The notes under the pieces: generated by a model
The model's input: only the letters and a program-made list of their open reading frames with translations
What the model was told of the DNA's origin: nothing
Databases searched by the model: none
Part shown: in pieces, positions 1 to 8,281 of the stretch
Position numbering within the stretch: position 1 is the stretch's first letter
How the letters are laid out: the number at the start of each line of letters is the position of its first letter
Position numbers and translations under genes: made by a program
Origin: JAKLIN01 sp049288015
GTDB lineage: Archaea > Nanobdellota > Nanobdellia > Pacearchaeales > GW2011-AR1
Length of the DNA: 64,000 bases
Assembly: GCA_049288015.1 (NCBI GenBank)
Contig: JBAQGX010000003.1
Location: 62,001 to 126,000, forward strand
Reading direction: 5' to 3'

Positions 1-841
1 TCCAATACACATTTTTTCTGTCGTCTTTTTTCGGGATAAATCCCATACTTTTGATACCTTTTAACAATTGAACATATAAATCTGAATTTTCTTCCCTTAT
101 TTTTAAGAAAGACTTTATCTTTTCTAATTGTGCCAAACCTATTGCAGCTTCTATGTTAGTCATTCTATAGTTGAATCCAATAACAGAATGCCAATATCTT
201 CTTTCTTTACTCATTCCCTGATTCCTAAATAATTCCATTTTTTCTTTCAATTCTTCATTATTTGTAACACACATTCCTCCCTCACCTGTCGTAATAACTT
301 TATTACCAAAGAAACTAAAACATCCGATATCTCCAAAACTACCTACTTTTTTACCATTATATTCAGCCCCATGAGCTTCTGCGCAATCTTCTATAACATA
401 AAGATTATGCTTATTTGCAATTTCCATAATCTTTCCCATATCGCAAGGTATTCCATATAAATGTACTGGAATTATTGCTTTTGTTTTTTTGGTGATTTTC
501 TTTTCAATTTCATTAGGATCAATTGTCCAGGTATCTCTTTCAGAATCTACAAAAACAGGAGTAGCATTAACATATTTTACTGCATTTGCAGTTGCAATAT
601 AAGTAGACACTGGAACTATGACCTCGTCACCATCTTTTATACCTAATGCGAGTAAAGCAAGATGTAATGCCGCAGTTCCATTACAGCAGCCAATTCCATA
701 TTTTACTTCGCAAAATTCCGCAAATTCTTTCTCAAATTTGTGAATATATTCTCCTTTGGACGAGATCCAACTGCTTTTCACCGCGTCTATTACATATTCT
801 AATTCTTCGTTTCCAAGCAGTGGTTCAGATACCGGAATCAT
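1..841 (-). CDS. DegT/DnrJ/EryC1 aminotransferase, GDP-perosamine synthase-like (C-terminus beyond window)
   Basis: PLP-dependent sugar aminotransferase; 280 residues are visible of a family length near 370, the rest lying beyond base 1. It opens MIPVSEPLLGNEELEYV and carries the fold-type I motifs: the Asp that contacts the pyridine ring in IEDCAEAHG (about 151-159) and the Schiff-base lysine in SFFGNKVITTGEGGM (K181). This lysine segment closely resembles GDP-perosamine synthases (RfbE/PerA), which aminate GDP-4-keto-6-deoxymannose, the product of the GDP-mannose 4,6-dehydratase encoded at 4519-5571. The start at 841 follows a TATA box at 881-891. Substrate is inferred from motif and neighbour; another 4-keto-sugar is possible. 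Confidence 0.88.
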   Translation of the reverse strand, partial: MIPVSEPLLGNEELEYVIDAVKSSWISSKGEYIHKFEKEFAEFCEVKYGIGCCNGTAALHLALLALGIKDGDEVIVPVSTYIATANAVKYVNATPVFVDSERDTWTIDPNEIEKKITKKTKAIIPVHLYGIPCDMGKIMEIANKHNLYVIEDCAEAHGAEYNGKKVGSFGDIGCFSFFGNKVITTGEGGMCVTNNEELKEKMELFRNQGMSKERRYWHSVIGFNYRMTNIEAAIGLAQLEKIKSFLKIREENSDLYVQLLKGIKSMGFIPKKDDRKNVYW

Positions 842-880
842 CTTAATAAAAATCTCCCATATTTTATGTCTATTTGAAAT

Positions 881-891
881 TATATATAAAG
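881..891 (-). promoter_or_regulatory. TATA box for the aminotransferase gene
   Basis: On the minus strand this reads CTTTATATATA, a strong archaeal TATA element about 45 nt before the ATG at 841. The distance implies a short leader of about 15-20 nt rather than a leaderless transcript. Confidence 0.6.
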
Positions 892-911
892 GTTTTTATT
901 CCTTATGGATG

Positions 912-1424
912 TTAATTCTGATGTAAAAAATCTAAAATCTTTTTAACAGACTCTTCGACATTTTCTTTTGTAGAATTAATCTCTACTTCCGGAGATTCTG
1001 GAGGTTCGTAAGGAACGTGTAATCCAATAAAGTTTTTAATTTCCCCAATTTCTGCTTTTGCATATAATCCCTTAACATCTCTTTTCTTGCATTCCTCATA
1101 TGAGCATTTTACATATATTTCAATAAAATTATCTCCTAAAACTCTCCGTGCCATTTCACGGGATTCTTTGAAAGGCGAGATTATTGGAACTAATATGTAA
1201 TCCACTATACCCATAGAGTCTTTGCACAACTCAACTATTAATCTATTATTTTCTTTTATATCTTCAGGGGTAAATCCTAAATGCTTGTGCAATCTTTCTC
1301 TAACATCATCACCATCAAAGATTTCATAGCTTTTGCCAAGATTATCAAATTTTTTTCTGAGAAGGTCTGTGATGGTACTTTTACCACTTCCAGATAATCC
1401 AGTAAACCATAGAACTTGAGTCAT
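912..1424 (-). CDS. cysC: Adenylyl-sulfate kinase (APS kinase)
   Basis: Phosphorylates adenosine 5'-phosphosulfate to PAPS, the universal sulfate donor. The 170-residue length fits a stand-alone CysC. Walker A is GLSGSGKST at residues 9-17, followed by IFDGDDVRERL (about 35-45), the family DGDxxR motif, and LGFTPEDIKENNR, the APS-binding lid region. Its ATG overlaps the stop of the upstream ATP sulfurylase fusion by 4 nt (ATGA), so the two are translationally coupled and make PAPS from sulfate in two steps. With a sulfotransferase encoded next door, PAPS most likely serves glycan sulfation and not assimilation; no PAPS reductase is seen here. Confidence 0.95.
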   Translation of the reverse strand: MTQVLWFTGLSGSGKSTITDLLRKKFDNLGKSYEIFDGDDVRERLHKHLGFTPEDIKENNRLIVELCKDSMGIVDYILVPIISPFKESREMARRVLGDNFIEIYVKCSYEECKKRDVKGLYAKAEIGEIKNFIGLHVPYEPPESPEVEINSTKENVEESVKKILDFLHQN

Positions 1425-3631
1425 TCTACAAAAACTTTATCTCCCTTCTTTATACTTTCAATGATTATATCAGATATTTCTGGTCTCATAAACCATTCTG
1501 GAGGTCTTATACCCTTATTTAGCATTTCTCTTGCCTGAGTTCCAGAAATATGCATCTTATTTTCTTCAGGATAGTCAATAAAATCGGGTTCATGTATGTA
1601 CTTGTTGTCTAAATCAGAATAAAAAACAGTATCAAATTTTATTATTTCCATACCAAGTTCTTCTTTTGTAAATTTGTTAAAGATTTTGTGAGAAGCTTGC
1701 GGATCATAAAAATTTCCAACTCCTGTATGATCTCTTCCAACAATAAAGTGAGAACATCCGAAGTTCTTTCTTACTAGTGCTGTAAAGACTGCTTCTCTTG
1801 GTCCACCATATCTAGAATATGTTCCCAGAGTTCCAAAAACAACTTTTGATTTAGGATAAATGTCTTTAATCATCTTCTCATAAGTTTTGATTATTATATC
1901 TGACTCAAAATCTCCAATTTTTTTCTTTCCTATAACCGGATGAACAAATAAACCATCACAAAGTCCTCTTTTTAGTCCTTCCAATTGTACAAATTCATGA
2001 GATCTATGTATAACATTTCTTGTATGAAATCCAACTACTTTGCTCCACCCTCTTTCCGAAAATATTTTTCTTGTCTGTTTAGGTGTTAATTCATGACTGT
2101 TCTGGGAAATTCTTTTTTTTATTAAGCTAATTTTTCCACCCAAAAAAGTATTTCCTCCATCCAAAAACTTTTTTACTCCCGGATGATTTTCATCCAAAGT
2201 TCCGTAAACTTTTAAGGCGAGGTCACTTTTGTTCAAATTATATATCTCTTCTATATGAAGTATGGCGTAGACTTCATTATCTTTAGATAACGATACATCT
2301 TCATTTTCTTCAAAGTTATTGGATATTTTTTCATCTATTTTTAATAAAATTGGTAAAGGCCAAATTGCATTGTTGGGTAATCGCATGTTATCTGCAACAG
2401 ATTCTGCTTCATTCTTTTTCATAAAACCTTCAATAGGACTAAATGAACCCATTGCAATTTGTTCCACATCCATTAAAGTTTCTTCATCAATCTCAATTTT
2501 TTTATTTGGAATTATTCCATTATAATTTGGAAAGAATCTATTTACAAGTTTACCTCCATGAGGTTTTACCAATATTTCTGGAACTTTATCTGATTTTATA
2601 TAGTTAGAATTAATTATCTTAGTAACTAAATCTTCTCCTTTTTGACTATTCAAAAAATTAACTTGCTTCATCAGTACAGATAGCATATTAACTGTCTCAA
2701 CAGGGTATTTTCCGACAGCAGTTTCTTTTGTTAATGCAATACCACTAACCCCATCTAAAAGTGTATTTATTATATCATTAACCTCTGCCTTATTTGGTTT
2801 TAATGCCATAGACATTTGTTCCAAGGTATTTGTTGCAACAAAAATTTCTTTTCCAAGATCTCTAACATTCTTTATTATTAACTTTTGAATAAAAGGAATC
2901 TTTTCAAGAGGAATTTGTGAACTTAAATCTCCTCGGTCAATAAGTATTCCATCAGAAACTTTTGCAATTTCAATAAAATTTTCTAGACCTTTTTTTGATT
3001 CTATCTTTGAGTATACTATTGCTTCTGGATATATCTTTCTAAATTTTGATACACTTTCAGGATCTTCCATAAAAGATAGCGTGAAGTGGTTTATATTATG
3101 CTTTTTTGCAAGTTCAATAGCAGTGTGATCTTTTTTACTAAAAGGAGGTAAATTAAAGGTAGGACTATCCACTAAAACTGCTTTCTTTCCTCCTACTAGT
3201 CCGCCAATTATAACTTCGCACAATATATATCCTTCAACTATTTTTGAAGTATCAAAAACTCTAAGCAGAACCGAATTAAAATCTATAGAGATTAAATCCC
3301 CTACATCTAATTTTTTTATAATCCCGCTTGGATTTAAAAAAAGATTATTAGCATCGCATTTAATAGGATCTCCAAATAATTTAATCAAGTCCCCATCATT
3401 AAATCTAATCTCTTCGGTGTTGCCGGATCTTATTTGTGACCCTTCGGTATCTAGTATTATAGGTACTCCATAATCTATAATATCCCTTATTTTTTCATCA
3501 ATTTCGTTTTCCTCAGTATGAGAGAGATTTATCCTAAAAAAATCAACTCCGCTATTTTTTAACTTCCCAAGAGTTTCTGGATTATTAGATGAAGGACCTA
3601 TAGTGCATATGATTTTTGTGCCATTTATCAT
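1421..3631 (-). CDS. Fusion of pyruvate kinase-like domain with ATP sulfurylase
   Basis: A 736-residue two-domain protein. Residues about 3-335 are a pyruvate kinase A+B core: TIGPSS near 11, RINLSHT near 33, DTEGSQIRS near 61, the catalytic YSKIES lysine at K209, RGDLSSQIP near 234 and ATNTLEQM near 266. The regulatory C-terminal domain of normal pyruvate kinase is missing. Residues about 355-735 are ATP sulfurylase (PUA-like plus catalytic domain) with HTRNVIHRSHE at 536-546 and VGRDHTGVG near 632. The usual QxRN motif reads HxRN. The sulfurylase half makes APS from ATP and sulfate; the kinase half could regenerate ATP or could be a non-catalytic module, which sequence alone does not decide. 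Confidence 0.9.
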   Translation of the reverse strand: MINGTKIICTIGPSSNNPETLGKLKNSGVDFFRINLSHTEENEIDEKIRDIIDYGVPIILDTEGSQIRSGNTEEIRFNDGDLIKLFGDPIKCDANNLFLNPSGIIKKLDVGDLISIDFNSVLLRVFDTSKIVEGYILCEVIIGGLVGGKKAVLVDSPTFNLPPFSKKDHTAIELAKKHNINHFTLSFMEDPESVSKFRKIYPEAIVYSKIESKKGLENFIEIAKVSDGILIDRGDLSSQIPLEKIPFIQKLIIKNVRDLGKEIFVATNTLEQMSMALKPNKAEVNDIINTLLDGVSGIALTKETAVGKYPVETVNMLSVLMKQVNFLNSQKGEDLVTKIINSNYIKSDKVPEILVKPHGGKLVNRFFPNYNGIIPNKKIEIDEETLMDVEQIAMGSFSPIEGFMKKNEAESVADNMRLPNNAIWPLPILLKIDEKISNNFEENEDVSLSKDNEVYAILHIEEIYNLNKSDLALKVYGTLDENHPGVKKFLDGGNTFLGGKISLIKKRISQNSHELTPKQTRKIFSERGWSKVVGFHTRNVIHRSHEFVQLEGLKRGLCDGLFVHPVIGKKKIGDFESDIIIKTYEKMIKDIYPKSKVVFGTLGTYSRYGGPREAVFTALVRKNFGCSHFIVGRDHTGVGNFYDPQASHKIFNKFTKEELGMEIIKFDTVFYSDLDNKYIHEPDFIDYPEENKMHISGTQAREMLNKGIRPPEWFMRPEISDIIIESIKKGDKVFVE

Positions 3632-3710
3632 ATTCCTAAACTTGGTTATTTCCTTTTAAAGCTTATGAAATTTAGACATACTTTTAAGTAACTTTTAAAA
3701 ATAAAATATC

Positions 3711-4496
3711 ATGGTAATTACAATGGATGATAATATACTTTGGATTCATTTGCATCCTCCTAGAACTGGAGGTAACACCATTGTTGAGACGATACTTAAA
3801 CACTTTCCAAGAGAGGAAATATATATGACCTCTCTAGCAAGATATGGGATAGATACAGAGAAATTTGATAAGAATAAGGTCAGATTTATATTGGGACATG
3901 CTACTTATTACGGGATAGATAAATTGGTCCCTCAAAGAGTTCCAAGATATTTTGTCATTCTAAGGGATCCTGCAGAAAGGCTTGTTTCACACTATAATGC
4001 TAAGATGCAAGATGAAGAGAAGAAGATACCATTTGATAAGTGGTATAAAAATCAGATAAAAAACGAGATGGTTAATTTTCTAGACTTAAAATTTAGGGGA
4101 AGTGAATCTAGCAGAATGCGTGTTCCCAGGTTTATTTTGCCCTTAATAAAGAGGGTTAGCTATAAAACAGTCTACTTTTTTCAAACAATTTTATTCAATT
4201 TGTTTAATCTCAATAAAAAGAACGATTTGAAAAAATTGGAGAATGCAAAAAAGTTGTTGGATCTGTGTTGGTTTGTCGGAACTACTGAAGGGAGTAAAAA
4301 AGATTTTAAATTTATTTTTAATTCTATCGGGTTAAAAGATGTAAAATATAAAGATAATGGCGTAAGTAAAAAAGTTGTTAAAATAGATAATCAGCTTAGA
4401 GAAAGGATCTATAAAGATAATTCTTTAGATGTTGAATTATATAAATATGGATTAGAACTTAATAAAAGACTAAGAGAAAAATATAAAATTAAATAA
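3711..4496 (+). CDS. Sulfotransferase family protein (PAPS-dependent)
   Basis: Transfers sulfate from PAPS to an acceptor, probably a carbohydrate. It shows the 5'-phosphosulfate loop HPPRTGGNTI (15-24), which resembles the PKxGTT/S-type loop of Golgi-type sulfotransferases, and the 3'-phosphate loop FVILRDPAERLVSHYN (81-96) with Arg85, Arg90 and Ser93. The 261-residue length fits the Sulfotransfer family. It is divergent from the PAPS-making pair, sharing a 79-bp promoter region. TATA-like sites at 3681-3689 and 3692-3700 would suit starts at 3711 or at the internal ATG 3723 respectively. The acceptor is not identifiable, but the surrounding genes build a glycan. Confidence 0.85.
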   Translation: MVITMDDNILWIHLHPPRTGGNTIVETILKHFPREEIYMTSLARYGIDTEKFDKNKVRFILGHATYYGIDKLVPQRVPRYFVILRDPAERLVSHYNAKMQDEEKKIPFDKWYKNQIKNEMVNFLDLKFRGSESSRMRVPRFILPLIKRVSYKTVYFFQTILFNLFNLNKKNDLKKLENAKKLLDLCWFVGTTEGSKKDFKFIFNSIGLKDVKYKDNGVSKKVVKIDNQLRERIYKDNSLDVELYKYGLELNKRLREKYKIK

Positions 4497-4518
4497 TAAA
4501 GTTATCTGTTTTCTTATT

Positions 4519-5571
4519 TTATTTATCTACAGAAGATATTCCTTTCTCTTTTAAAATTCTTAGATCATTTTGAACCATCATATTTACTAATTCTTTAAAG
4601 CTGGTTTTCGATTTCCATTTTAATTCTCTTTTAGCTTTAGAAGGATCCCCTAAAAGCAAATCTACTTCTGCTGGTCTAAAAAATTTTTGATCTACTTTTA
4701 CAACCACTCTTTCATGGTATTTTCCTACTTCATTAATTCCTTTTCCTTCCCAGATAATGGGCATGTCCACAATTTTGAATGCTTCTTCAACAAAATCTCT
4801 TACAGTATGATTTTCTCCCATAGATATAACATAATCTTCAGGCTTCTCTTGCTGAAGCATAAGCCACATTGCTTCCACGTAATCTCCTGCGAATCCCCAA
4901 TCTCTTTTGGCGTCAAGATTACCAAGAGAAATAGGAAAATCTTGATATCCTAATTTTATCTTAGCTACGGAGTGCGAAATTTTTCTTGTGACAAATTGTT
5001 TACCTCTTATTGGTGATTCGTGATTAAACAAAATTCCACTACATGCAAATAACCCGTAACTTTCTCTATAATTTACTGTAATCCAATGACCGAATAATTT
5101 TGATACGCCATAAGGACTTCTTGGATAAAAAGGAGTCTTTTCTGTTTGCGGAACTTGCTGAACTTTTCCAAACATTTCACTACTAGAGGCCTGATAAAAT
5201 TTGATCTTGGGATTAATGAGCCTAATGGCTTCCAATATTCTTAGAACGCTCAATCCAGTAATCTCTGCGGTAGATTCTGGTTGCGTCCAGGAAGAAGGAA
5301 CAAAAGATTGTGAACCAAGATTATAAAACTCTGTAGGTTCAATTTCCTTCAATAACCTTATTATAGAGCCTGTATCTGTTAAATCACCTTCAACTAAATG
5401 AATCTTATATTTTATCTCCCCTATTCTCTCGAATACATCTGTACTGGTACGTCTATGCATTCCAAATACTTCATATCCTTTTGAAAGTAAGAATTCAGCA
5501 AGATAGGTTCCGTCTTGTCCAGTAATGCCTGTAATTATAGCTTTTTTGTTTTGACCTTCAGATTTATCCAT
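4519..5571 (-). CDS. gmd: GDP-mannose 4,6-dehydratase
   Basis: Converts GDP-mannose to GDP-4-keto-6-deoxymannose, precursor of GDP-perosamine, fucose and rhamnose. This extended SDR has the signature GITGQDGTYL (15-24), the active-site SSSEMFG (about 129-135) and YGVSK (Y154, K158), and FNHESPIRG with KRDWGFAGDY further on, all typical of Gmd. At 350 residues it is full length. A TATA element at about 5590-5600 lies 24 nt before the start, so the message is probably leaderless. Its product is the expected substrate of the aminotransferase at 1-841. Confidence 0.97.
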   Translation of the reverse strand: MDKSEGQNKKAIITGITGQDGTYLAEFLLSKGYEVFGMHRRTSTDVFERIGEIKYKIHLVEGDLTDTGSIIRLLKEIEPTEFYNLGSQSFVPSSWTQPESTAEITGLSVLRILEAIRLINPKIKFYQASSSEMFGKVQQVPQTEKTPFYPRSPYGVSKLFGHWITVNYRESYGLFACSGILFNHESPIRGKQFVTRKISHSVAKIKLGYQDFPISLGNLDAKRDWGFAGDYVEAMWLMLQQEKPEDYVISMGENHTVRDFVEEAFKIVDMPIIWEGKGINEVGKYHERVVVKVDQKFFRPAEVDLLLGDPSKAKRELKWKSKTSFKELVNMMVQNDLRILKEKGISSVDK

Positions 5572-5646
5572 TAGAAACCATATGAGAAATGATTTAAAAA
5601 CTTTCTGAATTACAAACCTTTAATATAACTCTTCTAGAACTTAAAT

Positions 5647-5784
5647 TCATCTGTAAAATTTATCAACTAAGATTGTCATTGCAAGGTCTAAATTTTTTGA
5701 AACATACGGATGTAAATTTGATAGCTTATTTTCCTTTTTATTCAACATATTTGGGGTTACAATAATTGGATTATTATCTAATTC
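5647..5784 (-). pseudogene. In-frame continuation of the Nudix gene beyond a TGA codon
   Basis: After the TGA at 5785-5787 the same frame stays open for 45 more codons and ends at a TGA at 5647-5649. The encoded tail begins ELDNNPIIVTPNML and includes NLHPYVSKNLDLAM, which looks like a normal Nudix C-terminal helix and not random sequence. The gene is therefore either broken by one nonsense change, read through at TGA, or affected by a base error. TGA serves as an ordinary stop elsewhere in the window, so recoding is the less likely explanation. Confidence 0.6.
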
Positions 5785-6264
5785 TCAAAATTTCAATTCC
5801 CCTTCACCTTGTGCATAATAAATACCCATATAATCTCTAACTCCTTTCCCTCCTTTATTGATATTCTTAGAAATTGTGGTCCATCCACAGTCCGCTCCTC
5901 CGAAATAAACAAAGTCCGAAAGATTTAGATTGGCTTCTCTTTTTGCATTAGCACTTAAAGCATTTCTTAATCCAATAGTGCCTCTAGGTATACCTCCCCC
6001 TATTGGCCATAAAAGATCTTTTGCAGGATGACCCTTTCGGGTAATTAACAATATGCCTCTTTCATTTTTTTCATTTAAACATGCGATAAGACCATCAACA
6101 CTTCCACGCACAAGGTAGGATCTTGCAGAATAATAATCTTTATCTGAGATTAATCCTGGACTAAAACTGTTCTCGTCAAACGGAGACCCTTCATTTTCAA
6201 TAAAAGTAATAGGCTCAAAGATTTTTGAGTATTTTCTTATTTCTGATGCAGTAATATTATCCAT
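5785..6264 (-). CDS. Nudix-fold hydrolase-like protein, interrupted by an in-frame TGA
   Basis: A 159-residue product related to GDP-mannose mannosyl hydrolase-type Nudix proteins, with RSYLVRGSVDGLIACL (beta strands) and LLWPIGGGIPRGTIG leading into the Nudix helix. That helix reads SANAKREANLNL, so the REUxEE metal-binding core is reduced to a single RE; activity is doubtful or atypical. A TATA element at 6285-6293 lies 25 nt before the start. Open frame continues past the stop to 5647, so the intact protein would have about 205 residues. Located beside gmd, it may once have acted on a sugar nucleotide. Confidence 0.65.
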   Translation of the reverse strand: MDNITASEIRKYSKIFEPITFIENEGSPFDENSFSPGLISDKDYYSARSYLVRGSVDGLIACLNEKNERGILLITRKGHPAKDLLWPIGGGIPRGTIGLRNALSANAKREANLNLSDFVYFGGADCGWTTISKNINKGGKGVRDYMGIYYAQGEGELKF

Positions 6265-6318
6265 TCCTTACTCTATTTTAATTGCTTTAAAAGTTTTATT
6301 ATGTGTTATTTAACAACC

Positions 6319-6327
6319 CTTATAAAT
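6319..6327 (+). promoter_or_regulatory. TATA box for the glycosyltransferase at 6348
   Basis: CTTATAAAT centred on 6323, exactly 25 nt before the second of two in-frame ATGs (6342 and 6348). This spacing picks 6348 as the start of a leaderless mRNA. Confidence 0.65.
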
Positions 6328-6347
6328 TGATAATTTGATTAATGTTT

Positions 6348-7442
6348 ATGAAAATTGTAATGATTTACCCAAGTTCGTTATCGGAAAAAGGAATTTCAAA
6401 ATATTCTCAAGATTTAATTAGTAACATAAGAAAGCAAGATGTAGACATAGACGAAATTACATTCACCCAAGGAAAGTCTTCTACTTTATTTAAACAAATA
6501 CCTAAAATCTTAAAATACGACGTAATACACATTCAGCATGAGTATAATCTCCTAGGAGGTTATGGAATACCTTACTTTGCATTATTTGGAATATTAGGTC
6601 TTTTTAAGAAAAAAAGAATTATAACAACAATGCATACAGTTCCATCTTTAAAAGGTGAATTTCAAAGTGGAAAAATCAAAACTTTTTTGAGAAAAGTTCT
6701 TTATAAATTACAAAATAGACTGATAAATGTTAATTCTAATAAAATAATAGTTCATTCGGAAGCGTTTAAAAGAATTTTATCAGAAGAGTATCATGTTTCA
6801 GAAGAAAAAATAAATGTTCTTACTCATGCAATAATTGAAGATATAAAAATCACAAATAAAAATAAGGCGAAGAAAGACTTGAAATTAGAAGGTAATGTCT
6901 ATTTACTTATTGGGACTATGATACGAGACCATGGGCATGATATAATCTTAAGGCAAGCTGACAAAATTGGTAAAACTATTTTAGTTGCTACCAACCCCCT
7001 CGCGATTAACTACAGAAACGAGGAAAAAATAAAAGAATTTTTAAAACTAAATCAAGATATTGTTTCACAAAATCATTTTGAGAATTTTGTACGGTTTGAT
7101 CTCGGACAAATTTCTTATGAAAAATGGTGGGAATATTTTTCCGCAGCAGATTTAATTTTGTTACCTTATAGAGGGGGAATAGGTAGTGGGATTTTTGCGG
7201 ACGCAATGGCAGCACAAAAACCAGTAATTTCTAGTAATGTCCCTTATTTTAAAGAGATTGCAAAAGACTATGATTGTATAAAAATTGCAGATACAGATAA
7301 TGATTTTGCTGAAATAATTAAAGAATCAATGAAACCAGAAAATTATAAAAAAATGATAAAAGGATGTGAAAAATTTTTGAAGGAAAATGGATTAACTCCT
7401 ATTTCAAGAAAATATAAGGAAATTTATAAATCATTATTATGA
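6348..7442 (+). CDS. Glycosyltransferase, GT-B fold, family 4-like
   Basis: Cytoplasmic sugar transferase for the surface glycan. The start MKIVMIYPSSL at 6348 is preferred over an ATG at 6342 because of promoter spacing. The N-terminal Rossmann domain contains DVIHIQHEYN (about 64-73) and TTMHTVPS; the C-terminal nucleotide-sugar domain contains LLIGTMIRDHG, LPYRGGIGSGIFADAMAAQKP with the family's small-residue loop, and VISSNVPYFKEI. The canonical EX7E is weak (the region reads GIGSGIF), so donor and linkage cannot be told. It overlaps the next gene by 4 nt (ATGA), forming a two-gene operon. Confidence 0.85.
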   Translation: MKIVMIYPSSLSEKGISKYSQDLISNIRKQDVDIDEITFTQGKSSTLFKQIPKILKYDVIHIQHEYNLLGGYGIPYFALFGILGLFKKKRIITTMHTVPSLKGEFQSGKIKTFLRKVLYKLQNRLINVNSNKIIVHSEAFKRILSEEYHVSEEKINVLTHAIIEDIKITNKNKAKKDLKLEGNVYLLIGTMIRDHGHDIILRQADKIGKTILVATNPLAINYRNEEKIKEFLKLNQDIVSQNHFENFVRFDLGQISYEKWWEYFSAADLILLPYRGGIGSGIFADAMAAQKPVISSNVPYFKEIAKDYDCIKIADTDNDFAEIIKESMKPENYKKMIKGCEKFLKENGLTPISRKYKEIYKSLL

Positions 7443-8281
7443 AAATAGCAATAATAGGAGCAAATGGTTTTTTAGGTAAAAAGTTGAAAGAATACTTTTC
7501 TAAAAACAATGAGGTTATATCTGCAGGAATTAATGGAATAGGGGATATAATACCCTTAGATGCCTCTGATAAGAAAGCTGTTGAAGATTTTATTTCTAAA
7601 TACAATCCAGAAGTAGTCATAGATACTGTTGCCTTATCAAGTTCAGTGGCATGCGAAAAAGATCCAAAGCTTTGTAAAAAACTAAATTATATTTCTGCAA
7701 AGAATATCGCAGATTCTTGTAAGAAAAATAATTCTGAAATGGTCTTTATTTCATCTTCGTATGTTTTTGATGGTAATAAGGGAAGTTACAAAGAAGATGA
7801 TCCAGTTTTACCTACAAATCAATATGCAATCACTAAGATTATGGCTGAAAAGGAAGTATCAAAATTATCTAGATTTTTGATCATAAGGGTTGAAATGATG
7901 TACGGACTAGATCAAAAAAAGATTAGATTTGGGACAGGGGGATTTAATAAAGAAATTATTGAAGTAGGATATCCAAAGCAAGTAAGAAACCCGCTTTTCG
8001 TTAATGATATTCCAAAGATAATAAATGAACTAATAAATAAAAGACAAAAGGGAATTTTCCATTTAGCTGGCCCGGACAAGATTTCATTACTAGACTTTAT
8101 AATGAAATTGTCTAAATTAGAAAAAGCAGAGAAAAAGGTTAAGATTGTAGATAGTTCTAATTGGGCCATTAAATCTCCTAAAAATTCAACATTAGATACG
8201 TCTAAAATTAATTCCTTGGATATACACACTACTCCCCTAGATCTTTCATTAAGTGAAATAAAAAAAGAAATTATTAATTAG
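7439..8281 (+). CDS. RmlD-like nucleotide-sugar reductase (extended SDR)
   Basis: NAD(P)-dependent sugar reductase or epimerase related to dTDP-4-dehydrorhamnose reductase. It has GANGFLG (7-13), the RmlD-style segment SSSYVFDGNKGSYKEDD (105-121) and the catalytic pair Y129/K133 in YAITK, followed by RNPLFVNDIP and GIFHLAGPD. The 280-residue length is normal for RmlD. It is coupled to the glycosyltransferase upstream. The exact sugar is not deducible; with Gmd nearby, a GDP-4-keto-6-deoxymannose reductase role (GDP-rhamnose) is an alternative. Its 3' end overlaps the convergent methyltransferase gene by 8 nt. Confidence 0.82.
   Translation: MKIAIIGANGFLGKKLKEYFSKNNEVISAGINGIGDIIPLDASDKKAVEDFISKYNPEVVIDTVALSSSVACEKDPKLCKKLNYISAKNIADSCKKNNSEMVFISSSYVFDGNKGSYKEDDPVLPTNQYAITKIMAEKEVSKLSRFLIIRVEMMYGLDQKKIRFGTGGFNKEIIEVGYPKQVRNPLFVNDIPKIINELINKRQKGIFHLAGPDKISLLDFIMKLSKLEKAEKKVKIVDSSNWAIKSPKNSTLDTSKINSLDIHTTPLDLSLSEIKKEIIN

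Noticed and set aside
461..846. Two short plus-strand frames near the left edge
   Set aside because: They lie antisense to the aminotransferase gene, which has clear PLP motifs.
5785..5787. TGA as a selenocysteine or reassigned codon in the Nudix gene
   Set aside because: TGA ends several normal genes here (ATP sulfurylase fusion, eS4, uS3, the 6348 glycosyltransferase), and I saw no SECIS-like structure. A nonsense change is simpler.
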